DNA of 64,000 nucleotides from Deltaproteobacteria bacterium (GCA_016704445.1 JADJAE010000027.1:1-64000); one strand, 5' to 3'; positions 53,785 through 62,981 are shown, counted from the stretch's first letter. Numbers and translations: made by a program. The notes: a model not told the origin generated them from the letters alone.

Positions 53785-55689
53785 GTGATCGTCAGGAACA
53801 CCGCACTCGTCCTCGCCGCCCTAAGCCTCGCCGCGTGCAGCAGCGACCCGGCCGCGCCCGCCGACGCCGGGACCACCCCGACAGATACGGGTGGCACCCC
53901 GACGGACACCGGCGGCACCCCTACCGACACGGGCTCGACCCCGACGGACACGGGCTCCGCCTCCGACGCCCCCGCGGCGGACGTCCCGGTGATGCGCCGC
54001 TGCAACGTCCACGGCGGCGAGAGCTGCTTCGAGCTCCCGACCGTCGCCGTGATGGCCAACGGCGGCGCCGGGATGCCGATGGTGGCGCCGGACTTCTCGT
54101 GCAACCCCGCGGCGGTGACCACCACCACGGCGGCGCTCCCCATCGCCGGGCGCGTGGCCGACTTCCAGACCAGCGCCCCCGTGGCCAACGCGACGGTGGA
54201 CGTGTTCTCGGGGCTCAACTACCTCGGCGCCCCGGTGGCGACCGCGACCTCCAACGCCATGGGGATGTACACCGTGACGGTGCCCGCCGGGACCATGGGG
54301 CCGCTCTCCTGGCGGGTGCGCGCGACGGACACCCTCGACACCTACCTGGTCAACGACACCACCGACCTCACCCGCGCGGCGGTGGCCGGGAGCAACCGCA
54401 ACTCCGTCGCCGAGAGCACCGCGGGCCTGCTCGCGACGCTGCTCGGGCAGATGCGCCAGACGGGCACCGGGATCATCGCGGGCAACGCGCTCGACTGCCA
54501 GCGTCGCGCCCTCGTCGGCGCCATCGCCACCCTCTCCAGCGCCTCGTCGGTCGCGGCCGGCGCCCGCCCGACCTTCGTCCCCGACGCCCAGGTCTATTAC
54601 TTCTCGCCCACCAGCGGGCTGCCCACGAGCCGCAACGCCGCCACGATGACCAACGTGACGAGCAGCAACGGGCTGTACATCGCGATCCAGGTTCCGCCGT
54701 CGACCACGGCGACGTACTACGCGCAGATCTGGGGCTTCCGCACGACGGCCGCGGTGGCCATGGGCGCCGCGGGCCTCTCGCTGCTCTCCGAGACCCCGGT
54801 GAAGGTGCTCCCGGACGTGCTGGTGACGGTCAACAACGAAGCCGCTGCGGGCACCGTGAGCGACAAGGCCAGCGACCCCCGGCGCGCCCTCCCGATCGGG
54901 GTCTTCGACTCCGGCCTCGGGGGGCTCACGGTGGTCCGACAGATCCGTCGGCTGTGCCCCCAGGAGGACGTCCTCTACCTGGGCGACACGGCCCGCGTCC
55001 CCTACGGAACCCGCTCCGCGCAGACCGTGCTGCGCTACTCCCGGGCCTGCGCGAGGGCGCTGGTCTCTCGCGGCATCAAGCTGCTGGTGGTGGCGTGCAA
55101 CACCGTGAGCGCGGTCGCCCTCGACATGCTGCGCGTCGAGCTCGACCTCCCGGTGCTCGGGGTGATCGAGCCCGGGGCCGGGGCCGCCGTGGCCGCCACG
55201 CACCGCCACCGCGTGGGGGTGCTCGCCACCGCAGGGACCATCGCGTCGGGCGCGTACCCGAGGGCCATCGCGTCGCGCTCGTCGCGCACGGAGGTCTTCG
55301 GCCGCGCGGCGCCGCTGCTGGTCCCGCTGGTGGAGGAGGGGTGGCTGGACGGGGAGGTTCCGCGGCTGGCGGTGGCGCGCTACCTGGAGACGCTCGCGGC
55401 CTGCGACGTCGACGTGGTGGTGCTCGGGTGCACGCACTACCCGGTGCTGCGCGACGTGATCACCGCCGAGTCGAAGCGGGTGCTCGGCGAGGGCGCCTCG
55501 GTGGTCGACAGCGCCGAGGCGACCGCGGAGGAGCTACGGGACTTCCTCGAAGCTCGCTCGCTGGGCGCGGCGTCGGTGCGCGAGGGGCGGCTGCGGATGC
55601 TGGTCACCGACCGGCCGCAGAGCTTCGCCGACGTGGCCTCGCGCTTCCTCGGACACCCGGTGGACGAGGTCGAGCAGATCGACCTGTAG
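53785..55689 (+). CDS. Lipoprotein reading frame continuous with glutamate racemase
   Basis: One uninterrupted 634-codon frame. Residues 1-~355: lipobox LAALSLAAC, a (G/S)TPTDTG tandem linker, then a carboxypeptidase-regulatory-like beta domain (IAGRVADFQTSAPVANATVDVFSG) and a second such region. From ~370: complete glutamate racemase. A lipoprotein signal would export the racemase, whose substrate pool is cytosolic, so a true fusion is doubtful. More likely two genes, with murI starting at GTG 54856 and the lipoprotein stop lost by an indel or reading through. Both halves are intact. Confidence 0.6.
   Translation: MIVRNTALVLAALSLAACSSDPAAPADAGTTPTDTGGTPTDTGGTPTDTGSTPTDTGSASDAPAADVPVMRRCNVHGGESCFELPTVAVMANGGAGMPMVAPDFSCNPAAVTTTTAALPIAGRVADFQTSAPVANATVDVFSGLNYLGAPVATATSNAMGMYTVTVPAGTMGPLSWRVRATDTLDTYLVNDTTDLTRAAVAGSNRNSVAESTAGLLATLLGQMRQTGTGIIAGNALDCQRRALVGAIATLSSASSVAAGARPTFVPDAQVYYFSPTSGLPTSRNAATMTNVTSSNGLYIAIQVPPSTTATYYAQIWGFRTTAAVAMGAAGLSLLSETPVKVLPDVLVTVNNEAAAGTVSDKASDPRRALPIGVFDSGLGGLTVVRQIRRLCPQEDVLYLGDTARVPYGTRSAQTVLRYSRACARALVSRGIKLLVVACNTVSAVALDMLRVELDLPVLGVIEPGAGAAVAATHRHRVGVLATAGTIASGAYPRAIASRSSRTEVFGRAAPLLVPLVEEGWLDGEVPRLAVARYLETLAACDVDVVVLGCTHYPVLRDVITAESKRVLGEGASVVDSAEATAEELRDFLEARSLGAASVREGRLRMLVTDRPQSFADVASRFLGHPVDEVEQIDL
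54856..55689 (+). CDS. murI: Glutamate racemase, probable independent start
   Basis: From GTG 54856 this gives 277 residues, the normal MurI length. Motifs: PIGVFDSGLGGLTVVRQI (Asp/Ser of the active site), YLGDTARVPYGTRS, VVACNTVSAVALD (first catalytic Cys) and VVLGCTHYPVLRDVI (second catalytic Cys and His). It converts L- to D-glutamate for peptidoglycan. The GTGA context at the start is typical of overlapping gene pairs elsewhere in this window, supporting an overlap with the upstream lipoprotein's original stop. No strong Shine-Dalgarno is visible. Confidence 0.85.
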   Translation: MSDKASDPRRALPIGVFDSGLGGLTVVRQIRRLCPQEDVLYLGDTARVPYGTRSAQTVLRYSRACARALVSRGIKLLVVACNTVSAVALDMLRVELDLPVLGVIEPGAGAAVAATHRHRVGVLATAGTIASGAYPRAIASRSSRTEVFGRAAPLLVPLVEEGWLDGEVPRLAVARYLETLAACDVDVVVLGCTHYPVLRDVITAESKRVLGEGASVVDSAEATAEELRDFLEARSLGAASVREGRLRMLVTDRPQSFADVASRFLGHPVDEVEQIDL

Positions 55690-55698
55690 CGCGACCCC

Positions 55699-56358
55699 AT
55701 GAAGCACCCGTCCCGCGTCGTGCACCAGGGCGACGGCGTCGCGTGGCTCGCGAGCGCCCCGCTGCCGCCCGACCACGCCGTCGTCACCTCCCTGCCCGAC
55801 CTCTCGGAGATGCGCGGACTCGACGCCCCATCGTGGCGGCGATGGTTCATCGACGCGGCCGCCCTCGCCTGCGCCCAGGTGGCCGACGAGTCCGTGGCGG
55901 TGTTCTTCCAGACCGACGTGAAGCGCGACGGGCGATGGATCGACAAGGGTCTGCTGGTGAGCCTCGGCGCCGAGGCCGCGGGCTCTCACCTCCTCTGGCA
56001 CAAGGTCGTCTGCCGCGCCCCGCCCGGCACCATCACCCCAGGGCGCCCCTCCTTCGCCCACCTCCTGTGCTTCTCCCGCGCGCTGCGCCTCGACCCCTCG
56101 CGCTCCTTCGCCGACGTGCTGCCGCGCCTCGGCGAGATGCCCTGGGCCCGCGCCATGGGCGTCGAGGCCTGCGCGGCGACCTGCCGCTTCCTCCTCGCGG
56201 AGACAGGCGCCCGCGCCGTGGTCGACCCCTTCTGCGGCGTCGGGACGATGCTCGCCGTCGCCAACGCGCACGGCCTCGACGCCGTCGGCGTGGAGCTCTC
56301 CGCGAAGCGCGCCGAGCAGGCTCGCGGGCTCGTGATCGACCCGCCTCCAACCCCCTGA
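55699..56358 (+). CDS. SAM-dependent methyltransferase-like protein
   Basis: A 219-residue protein. Motif I of class I methyltransferases is at ~175 (AVVDPFCGVGTMLAVANAHG) followed by AVGVELSAKRAEQARGL; the D-P-F-C-G-x-G form is that of DNA/tRNA methylases (TRM11/RlmL-like). The N-terminal half has HAVVTSLPD, a motif IV-like (D/N/S)-(P/L)-P-(Y/D), and SVAVFFQTDVKRDGRW. The order (motif IV before motif I) suggests a circularly permuted, DNA-methylase-like arrangement. Substrate unknown. Lies 9 nt after murI. Confidence 0.7.
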   Translation: MKHPSRVVHQGDGVAWLASAPLPPDHAVVTSLPDLSEMRGLDAPSWRRWFIDAAALACAQVADESVAVFFQTDVKRDGRWIDKGLLVSLGAEAAGSHLLWHKVVCRAPPGTITPGRPSFAHLLCFSRALRLDPSRSFADVLPRLGEMPWARAMGVEACAATCRFLLAETGARAVVDPFCGVGTMLAVANAHGLDAVGVELSAKRAEQARGLVIDPPPTP

Positions 56359-56451
56359 ACCTCGCCGCACGTCGCGACGCACGGATTGCGCGGGCCTCGC
56401 CGGAGAAGCCCGTCGGTCGCGTTGGCACCGTCGCTGCACTCACGACGCGCC

Positions 56452-57219
56452 ATGAGCGAACAGATCCTGAAGAACAAGGTCGCCCTGGTCACCGGGGCTG
56501 CCATGGGCATCGGCGAGTCCACCGCGCTGGCCTTCGCGAAGGAGGGCGCGAAGGTGATCGTGTCGGACACCAGCCCCAAGGGCGAGGCCGTCGCCGCGCG
56601 CATCCGGGCGGAGGGGGGTGAAGCGCGGTTCATCGCAGCCGACGTCTCCAACGCCTCCGAGGTGAAGGCCCTCGTCGAGGGCGCGGTGAAGGCCTTCGGG
56701 CGCCTCGACATCGCCTTCAACAACGCTGGCATCGGCGGCGAGCAGGCGCCCACCGCAGACCTCTCCGAGGCCGGCTGGGAGAAGACCCTGGCGGTCAACC
56801 TCAGCGGCGTCTTCTACTGCATGAAGTACGAGATCGCGCAGATGCTCCAGCAGGGGGGCGCCGGGGCCATCGTCAACAACGCGTCGATCCTCGGCACGGT
56901 GGGCTTCGCCGGGGCTGCCGCCTACGTCGCTGCCAAGCACGGCGTGCTCGGGCTCACGAAGACCGCCGCGCTCGAGTACGCCACGAAGGGCATCCGGGTG
57001 AACGCCGTATGCCCGGGCTTCATCGAGACCCCGATGCTCAGCGCGGCGGGGCTGCTACAGAACAAGGACGCCCGCGCGATGCTGGAGGGGCTCCACGCCC
57101 TCAACCGACTCGGGCAGCCCGACGAGGTGGCGCAGGCGGTGGTGTTCCTCGCCTCCGAGCGGGCGTCGTTCATCACGGGGCACCCGCTGCTCGTCGACGG
57201 CGGATACGTCGCGCGGTAG
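56452..57219 (+). CDS. Short-chain dehydrogenase/reductase
   Basis: A 255-residue classical SDR: TGAAMGIGESTA (glycine-rich NAD(P) loop), IAADVSNASE, NNAGIGG, catalytic Ser in IVNNASILG, Y-x-x-x-K in AAYVAAKHGVLG, and the C-terminal VCPGFIETPM and VDGGYVAR. Asp after strand 2 (VSDTSP) suggests NAD(H) preference. Oxidises or reduces an alcohol/ketone; substrate not predictable. Confidence 0.9.
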   Translation: MSEQILKNKVALVTGAAMGIGESTALAFAKEGAKVIVSDTSPKGEAVAARIRAEGGEARFIAADVSNASEVKALVEGAVKAFGRLDIAFNNAGIGGEQAPTADLSEAGWEKTLAVNLSGVFYCMKYEIAQMLQQGGAGAIVNNASILGTVGFAGAAAYVAAKHGVLGLTKTAALEYATKGIRVNAVCPGFIETPMLSAAGLLQNKDARAMLEGLHALNRLGQPDEVAQAVVFLASERASFITGHPLLVDGGYVAR

Positions 57220-57267
57220 CGCCTTCCTTGGCGCGGCCCTCGCGCGACGCTATGCACCGGGGGCGTC

Positions 57268-58464
57268 ATGAAGCCCATTGCCACGCCCGACCACCTTGCG
57301 CGCGTTCGATACGAGATCCGCGGCCCTCTCGCCCGCCGAGCCTTCGAGATCGAGCGCCAGGGTCACGAGGTCATCAAGCTCAACATCGGCAACCCCGCGC
57401 TCTTCGGCTTCCACATGCCCGACGCGCTGCGCGACGCGGTGGCCGAGCACCTCCCCCAGTCCGACGGGTACTGCCATCAGAAGGGCATCGTGCAGGCGCG
57501 CGAGGCCGTGGCGGCGGACATGGCCGCGCGCGGCGTGGCGGGCGTCGACGTCGACGATGTCTTCATGGGCAACGGCGTCTCGGAGCTCATCCTGATGACC
57601 CTCGAGGCCCTGCTGCGGCCGGGCGACGAGGTGCTCCTCCCGGCGCCCGACTACCCCCTCTGGACCGCCGCCGTCGCCCTCACCGGCGCAACGCCCGTGT
57701 ACTACGCGTGCCCCGAGTCGCGCGGCTTCGTGCCTGACCCCGACGAGCTCGACCGCCTGGTCACCCCGCGATGCCGCGCCATCGTGATGATCAACCCCAA
57801 CAACCCCACCGGCGCCGTGTACCCCGCGTCCGTGGTGCGCGCGATCGCCCGCGTCGCCGAGCGCCACGAGCTGGTGCTCTTCTCCGACGAGATCTACGAC
57901 CGCATCCTGTACGACGGCGCCACGCACGAGCCCGCGGCGCGGCACTGCACGGAGACCCTCTGCGCGACCTTCGGCGGGCTCTCCAAGGTCTACCGGGCGT
58001 GCGGGCTGCGCACCGGCTGGGTGGTCTTCAGCGGCCGGCGCGGCCCGGCGGCGAAGTACCTCCAGGCGGTCGAGCTGCTGGCGTCGCTGCGGCTCTGCTC
58101 CAACGTCCCCGGGCAGTGGGCCGTGGCGCCCGCGCTCGCCCGCGACCAGGGCATCGCCGCGCTGACCTCCCCGGACGGACGCCTCGGGAGACAGCGCGCC
58201 GCGGTGCTGGAGGGCGTCGGGCGCTCGCGGCACCTGCGCGTGGAGGCGCCGAGCGGGGCGCTCTACGCCTTCGTGGCGGCGCACACGCCCGGCTTCGACG
58301 ACGAGCGCTTCGCGATGGAACTCCTCGAGCGGGAGCGCGTGCTGGTGGTCCCCGGGTCGAGCTTCAACATCGACGACCGGACGTACTTCCGGGTGACGCT
58401 GCTGCCCGACCCCGACACGATGGCGGAGGTGTTTCGCCGCATCGAGCGGCTGCTCGACGGCTGA
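57268..58464 (+). CDS. Class I/II aminotransferase, AlaA-like
   Basis: A 398-residue fold-type I PLP enzyme. Opening RYEIRGPLARRAFEIERQGHEVIKLNIGNPA is typical of AlaA-like alanine transaminases. MINPNNPTGAVY, SDEIYDRILYDGA and the PLP Lys in FGGLSKVYRACGLRTGW are present, as is the C-terminal FRVTLLPD Arg that binds the substrate carboxylate. Probable pyruvate/glutamate-alanine transamination. Monocistronic. Confidence 0.9.
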   Translation: MKPIATPDHLARVRYEIRGPLARRAFEIERQGHEVIKLNIGNPALFGFHMPDALRDAVAEHLPQSDGYCHQKGIVQAREAVAADMAARGVAGVDVDDVFMGNGVSELILMTLEALLRPGDEVLLPAPDYPLWTAAVALTGATPVYYACPESRGFVPDPDELDRLVTPRCRAIVMINPNNPTGAVYPASVVRAIARVAERHELVLFSDEIYDRILYDGATHEPAARHCTETLCATFGGLSKVYRACGLRTGWVVFSGRRGPAAKYLQAVELLASLRLCSNVPGQWAVAPALARDQGIAALTSPDGRLGRQRAAVLEGVGRSRHLRVEAPSGALYAFVAAHTPGFDDERFAMELLERERVLVVPGSSFNIDDRTYFRVTLLPDPDTMAEVFRRIERLLDG

Positions 58465-58510
58465 CGCGCCCTGTTGCGGCGCGGGTGCCATCGGCGTTTC
58501 ACTCCGCGGC

Positions 58511-59152
58511 ATGAAGCGCCTCTCCCTCCTCGCCCCGCTCGCGCTCGCCGCGTGCGCCCACAGCACCGCCCCCTGTCCCACGGACACCACCGCGCGCTCC
58601 GCCGCCGCCGCGGCCACCGCCGACTCCGTCGCGTACGTCCCCACCGGGGCCGGCGGCTCTCCCGCGCCCTCCACGCTGCGCGTCACCAGCGAGGCCTTCG
58701 CCGAGGGCACGACCATCCCAATACACTCCATCTTCAACGGCTTCGGCTGCACTGGGGAGAACCGCTCTCCCGCGATCCAGTGGTCGGGCACCCCGGAGGG
58801 GACTCGCTCCTTCGCGGTGATCGTGCACGACCCCGACGCCCCCACCGGGACGGGCTTCTACCACTGGGTCGCGTACGACCTCCCCGGCGACACCCGCTCC
58901 CTCCCCGACAACGCCGGCGCCGAAGGATCACTCCCCGCCGGCGCCCACGTCGGCCGCACCGACTACGGCACCGGGGCCTACGGCGGACCGTGCCCGCCGC
59001 CCGGTCCCGCGCACCGCTATCGCTTCAGCGTGTACGCGCTCGACACGCCCGCGCTCGGCGCCCCGGAGGGTAGCAGCGCCGCGCTCGTGCGCTTCATGCT
59101 GCGCGGACACGTCCTCGCCCACGGCACCCTCACCGGAACCTACGGGCGGTAA
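58511..59152 (+). CDS. PEBP (YbhB/YbcL, Raf-kinase-inhibitor-like) lipoprotein
   Basis: A 213-residue protein. Signal LLAPLALAAC. The domain from ~55 has the PEBP signatures: CTGENRSPAIQWSGTPEGTRSFAVIVHDPDAP (ligand pocket with D-P-D), FYHWVAYDLPG, YGGPCPPPGPAHRYRFSVYAL and a short C-terminal helix. Binds anionic ligands in homologues; function in bacteria unclear. Divergence from the next segment is abrupt. Confidence 0.88.
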   Translation: MKRLSLLAPLALAACAHSTAPCPTDTTARSAAAAATADSVAYVPTGAGGSPAPSTLRVTSEAFAEGTTIPIHSIFNGFGCTGENRSPAIQWSGTPEGTRSFAVIVHDPDAPTGTGFYHWVAYDLPGDTRSLPDNAGAEGSLPAGAHVGRTDYGTGAYGGPCPPPGPAHRYRFSVYALDTPALGAPEGSSAALVRFMLRGHVLAHGTLTGTYGR

Positions 59153-59161
59153 CACCATCGC

Positions 59162-59374
59162 TCAAGCGACGGCGATCACGATCTTCCCTCGGGTGCGCCC
59201 GGCGATGCTCATGCGGTGCGCGTCGCCGAGGCCCTCCAGAGGGAAGGTCGCGTCGATGTGCGCCCGCAGGCCGCCCCGCTCGTAGAGGCCGCCGAGCCAG
59301 CGCAGGTCGTCGGCCCTCGGCGAGAGCAGCACCCCTCGCACCCTCGGCGGGGCGTGAGCGCATAGACAGCCCAT
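59162..59374 (-). pseudogene. C-terminal remnant of a zinc-type/quinone oxidoreductase
   Basis: About 60 residues (LLSPRADDLRWLGGLYERGGLRAHIDATFPLEGLGDAHRMSIAGR region, ending GKIVIAVA) match the C-terminal end of NADP-dependent medium-chain dehydrogenases, where the H-x-x-S/M-x-x-G-R-x-x-G-K-x-V pattern closes the protein. The Rossmann and catalytic domains are absent upstream; the preceding sequence is unrelated. A decayed gene fragment, 8 nt beyond the PEBP gene. Confidence 0.65.
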
Positions 59375-59495
59375 AGCTAGAAATCATACTGTCGACCTCC
59401 AAGCCCTCGCGCAGTCAGTTGGGGGATGTCGGGTGGGGGGGGGCGGTCGATGAGAGGATTGTTCGTCGAGCTCCCTCAAGCCTTAGGGAGAGCTC

Positions 59496-62400
59496 ATGCA
59501 AGTGTTCAATAGGCTCGTGTGGACGGTGGCGTTGGTGATGGTGGGCTGCAGCCCGACGGCGCCGCGGAACCCGATCGACACGCGAGCAGACGCCGCCCTC
59601 GACGTCGTCGCCGATGACCGCGCACCGAGCGAGTGCGAAGCGGGCCGCGACTGCTCCGACGCGGGCGGCCCGCAGGACGTCGTCGCCCCGCCCGTCGACG
59701 CCGGCGCGATCGCCTGCCAGGCCGACCCAGCCTGCGCGGCACTCGGCCAGGTGTGCGACCGCGACCGCGGCGTGTGCGTCGGCTGTCGCACGCGCGCCGA
59801 CTGCGCCGGCGAGAGCCAGGTGTGCACCGCGCAGCGCTGTGGGCGCGGCGTGGCCTGCACCTCGTCGCGTCAGTGCCCGGGCCAGGTCTGCCACGCCACC
59901 CTCGGGCTCTGCGTCGACTGCGGCGCCGACGGCGACTGCCCCGCCGACCAGCAGTGCCGTGACGCCACCTGCGTCGCGCGCCCTCGAGCCTGCACCTCGT
60001 CGCGCCAGTGCAGCGACCTCGGCCTCGTGTGCGAGCCGACCCGGATGGTCTGCGTCGAGTGCACGGGCGACAACGACTGCGCTGCGATGACCGAGTTCTG
60101 CGGGGCGGACAACCGCTGCACGCCACGGGTGTGTGTGCCCGCCGCCGCGCGCTGCACCACGGCCGGCGCCCGCGAGGTGTGCAACGCCCGCGGCAGCAGC
60201 TACGACGCCGCCAACTGCGGCGCCAGCGAAAGCTGCCGCCACGGCGCCTGCGTCCCGCGCATCTGCGCGCCGGGCGCCGCGCGCTGCGCGAGCGAGAGCT
60301 TCACCCGCCGCGAGGTCTGCGACGCCGACGGCCTGGCCTACACCGGCACGGCCTGCGCCGCGGGCGAGAGCTGCCGCGCGGGCCTCTGCGTGATGCAGAC
60401 CTGTACGCCCGGCGCGTCGAGCTGCGCCGGCGGCACCGCCGTGCGGCGCTGCAACGACGATGGCCTCGGGTACGCCGCGGCGACTGCGTGCCCGTCGATG
60501 AGCACCTGCAACCCGGGCACGAACCTGTGCGCCAGCTGGGTGTGCACGCCCGGCAGCCGGAGCTGCGAGGGCAACACCGCCCGCACCTGCAACCCCGACG
60601 GGCTGGGCTACACCGCGTCGCCCTGCGGCGCGATGCAGAGCTGCGCGGCGGGCTACTGCGCGAGCTGGGTCTGCACGCCGGGGAGCTACTCGTGCGCGGG
60701 CCTAAACACGCGGCGGCAGTGCAACGGCGACGGCCTGGGGTACACGCCCATCGCGTGCCCCGCGATGACGGCGTGCCTCGCGGGCACCGGGGCGTGCACC
60801 CCGTGGACGTGCACGCCCGGTGCGGCGACCTGCGCATCGAGCCGCGCCCGCAGCCTGTGCAACGCCGACGGGCAGGGGCGTACGGAGGTTCCGTGTGGGT
60901 CGACGGAGAGCTGCCGCGAGGGCACCTGCCGCCCGCGCATCTGCGTGCCGGGCGCGACCCGCTGCGCCGCCGGGAGCACCGCCGTCATCGAGACCTGCGC
61001 GGCCGACGGGCTCGTCTGGGACCCCGCGCCCTGCGCCGGGTCGCAGTCGTGCAGCGGCGGCGCGTGCCGCGCGTGGCTCTGCACCCCGGGCACGCCCGTG
61101 TGCGTCGGCACCACCGGCACGCGCATCTGCAACCCCGACGGGCTCTCCTACGGCGCCACCACGATCTGCGGCACGGGCGCGAGCTGCGCCGACGCGACGG
61201 GCCTCTGCGCGGGGTGGATCTGCACCCCCGGCTCGGCGAGCTGCGAGGGCAACACGCGGCGCGCGTGCAACCCCGATGGCTTCGGGTACACGACCACGGC
61301 GTGCACCGCGACGCAGACCTGCAGCGCGGGCGTGTGCCTCAACCAGATCTGCACGCCGGGCAGCTACTCGTGCCTCGACGTGAACACCCGGCGGCAGTGC
61401 AACAGCGACGGGCTGGGCTACGCCGCCGCGGCCTGCCCCGCGATGAACGCCTGCCTCGGCGCGGGCGCCTGCACCGCGTGGACGTGCACCCCGGGGCCCA
61501 CCGCGGTGTGCGCGAACGGCGCTGAGCGCCAGGAATGCGCGGCCGACGGGCAGGGCTACCTGAGCGTGGCGTGCGCCGGGGCGTCCAACGCGACGGGCGC
61601 CTGCACGTCCGGGGCGTGCGGCATCGCCTGCAACGTCGGCTACGGCAACTGCGACGGCAGCGCGGCCAACGGCTGCGAGGTCAACACCCTCACCAGCGCC
61701 GCGAACTGCGGGTCGTGCGGGGCGTCGTGCGCGCCGGCCAACGCCGTGGGCGCGTGCGCCGCGGGGGCGTGCACCGTGGGCGCCTGCAACGCCGGCTTCG
61801 GCGACTGCGACGGCATCGCGGCCAACGGCTGCGAGACCGACCTGCGCACCTCGGCCACCCACTGCGGCCGCTGCGGCAACACGTGCTCGACCGGTGTGAT
61901 GTGCACCGCCAGCGCCTGCGGCGGCCGGGCGGTCATGGAGCTCGCGGTGGGCGCCAGCCACGCCTGCGCGCGCCGGTCGAGCGGTGCGGTCGCCTGCTGG
62001 GGCTACAACATCTACGGCGCGCTCGGCAACGGCACGACGACCAATGCGTTGACGCCCGTGACCGTGTCGAGCTTCTCCGACGCGGTGGAGGTCACGACGG
62101 GGGCCTACCACACCTGCGCCCGGCGCACCTCCGGGGCGGTGGTCTGCTGGGGCTACAACCCCTACGGCGCGCTCGGCAACGGCACGGCGACCAATGCGTA
62201 CACGCCGGTGACCGTGTCGGGCCTCTCCGACGCGGTGCAGATCTCGGGCGGCTACTACCACACGTGCGCGCTGCGCAGCACCGGCGCGGTCGTGTGCTGG
62301 GGCAACAACAGCTACGGCCAGCTCGGCAACGGGTCGACCACCACCTCGCACACGCCGGTGACGGTGACGGGCCTCATCGACGCGGTGCAGCTCTCGTCGG

Positions 62401-62981
62401 GCGCCTATCACGTGTGCGCGCGGCGGGCGACCGGCGCCGTCGTGTGCTGGGGGCGCAACACCTACGGCGGGCTCGGCAACAACACCGCGACCACCGCGTA
62501 TTCGCCGGTGATCGTGTCGGGCCTCACCGACGCGGTGCAGGTCAGGTCCGGCGGCGACCACTCGTGCGCGCTGCGCAGCACCGGCGCGGTCGTGTGCTGG
62601 GGCAACAACGCCTACGGCCAGCTCGGTAACAGCTCGACCACCAACTCGTACACGCCGGTGACGGTGACGGGCCTCACGGACGCGACCCAGGTCGGGATCG
62701 GCTACAACCACTCCTGCGCCCGGCGCACCTCCGGGGCGGTGGTCTGCTGGGGCTACAACAGCTCTGGCCAGCTCGGGAACGGCTCCGCCACGGCCGCGAC
62801 CGCCCCGATCACCGCCACGGGTCTCACCGACGCGGTGCAGGTGGCCGCGGGCGCCAGCAACACCTGCGCGCGCCGCGCGTCGGGCGCGGTGGCCTGCTGG
62901 GGCCTCAACAGCTACGGCACGATCGGCAACGGCACGACGGCCACCGCGTACGTCCCGATGGCCGTGACCGGCCTGCCCTGA
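59496..62981 (+). CDS. Giant lipoprotein: Cys-repeat stalk plus RCC1-type beta-propeller
   Basis: An 1161-residue protein. Signal TVALVMVGC (lipobox), then an Asp/Ala linker. Residues ~45-200: Cys modules (CRTRADCAGESQVC kind). Residues ~210-690: about a dozen ~35-40-residue repeats CTPGSxSCxGNTxRxCNxDGxGY...C. Residues ~695-810: two CNxGxGxCDGxxANGCExxL modules. Residues ~815-1161: seven ~48-residue RCC1 repeats (GASHACARRSSGAVACWGYNIYGALGNGT), enough to close a seven-bladed propeller. RCC1-like propellers in bacteria usually bind protein or glycan. An extended surface adhesin or predation factor is inferred. Confidence 0.82.
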   Translation: MQVFNRLVWTVALVMVGCSPTAPRNPIDTRADAALDVVADDRAPSECEAGRDCSDAGGPQDVVAPPVDAGAIACQADPACAALGQVCDRDRGVCVGCRTRADCAGESQVCTAQRCGRGVACTSSRQCPGQVCHATLGLCVDCGADGDCPADQQCRDATCVARPRACTSSRQCSDLGLVCEPTRMVCVECTGDNDCAAMTEFCGADNRCTPRVCVPAAARCTTAGAREVCNARGSSYDAANCGASESCRHGACVPRICAPGAARCASESFTRREVCDADGLAYTGTACAAGESCRAGLCVMQTCTPGASSCAGGTAVRRCNDDGLGYAAATACPSMSTCNPGTNLCASWVCTPGSRSCEGNTARTCNPDGLGYTASPCGAMQSCAAGYCASWVCTPGSYSCAGLNTRRQCNGDGLGYTPIACPAMTACLAGTGACTPWTCTPGAATCASSRARSLCNADGQGRTEVPCGSTESCREGTCRPRICVPGATRCAAGSTAVIETCAADGLVWDPAPCAGSQSCSGGACRAWLCTPGTPVCVGTTGTRICNPDGLSYGATTICGTGASCADATGLCAGWICTPGSASCEGNTRRACNPDGFGYTTTACTATQTCSAGVCLNQICTPGSYSCLDVNTRRQCNSDGLGYAAAACPAMNACLGAGACTAWTCTPGPTAVCANGAERQECAADGQGYLSVACAGASNATGACTSGACGIACNVGYGNCDGSAANGCEVNTLTSAANCGSCGASCAPANAVGACAAGACTVGACNAGFGDCDGIAANGCETDLRTSATHCGRCGNTCSTGVMCTASACGGRAVMELAVGASHACARRSSGAVACWGYNIYGALGNGTTTNALTPVTVSSFSDAVEVTTGAYHTCARRTSGAVVCWGYNPYGALGNGTATNAYTPVTVSGLSDAVQISGGYYHTCALRSTGAVVCWGNNSYGQLGNGSTTTSHTPVTVTGLIDAVQLSSGAYHVCARRATGAVVCWGRNTYGGLGNNTATTAYSPVIVSGLTDAVQVRSGGDHSCALRSTGAVVCWGNNAYGQLGNSSTTNSYTPVTVTGLTDATQVGIGYNHSCARRTSGAVVCWGYNSSGQLGNGSATAATAPITATGLTDAVQVAAGASNTCARRASGAVACWGLNSYGTIGNGTTATAYVPMAVTGLP

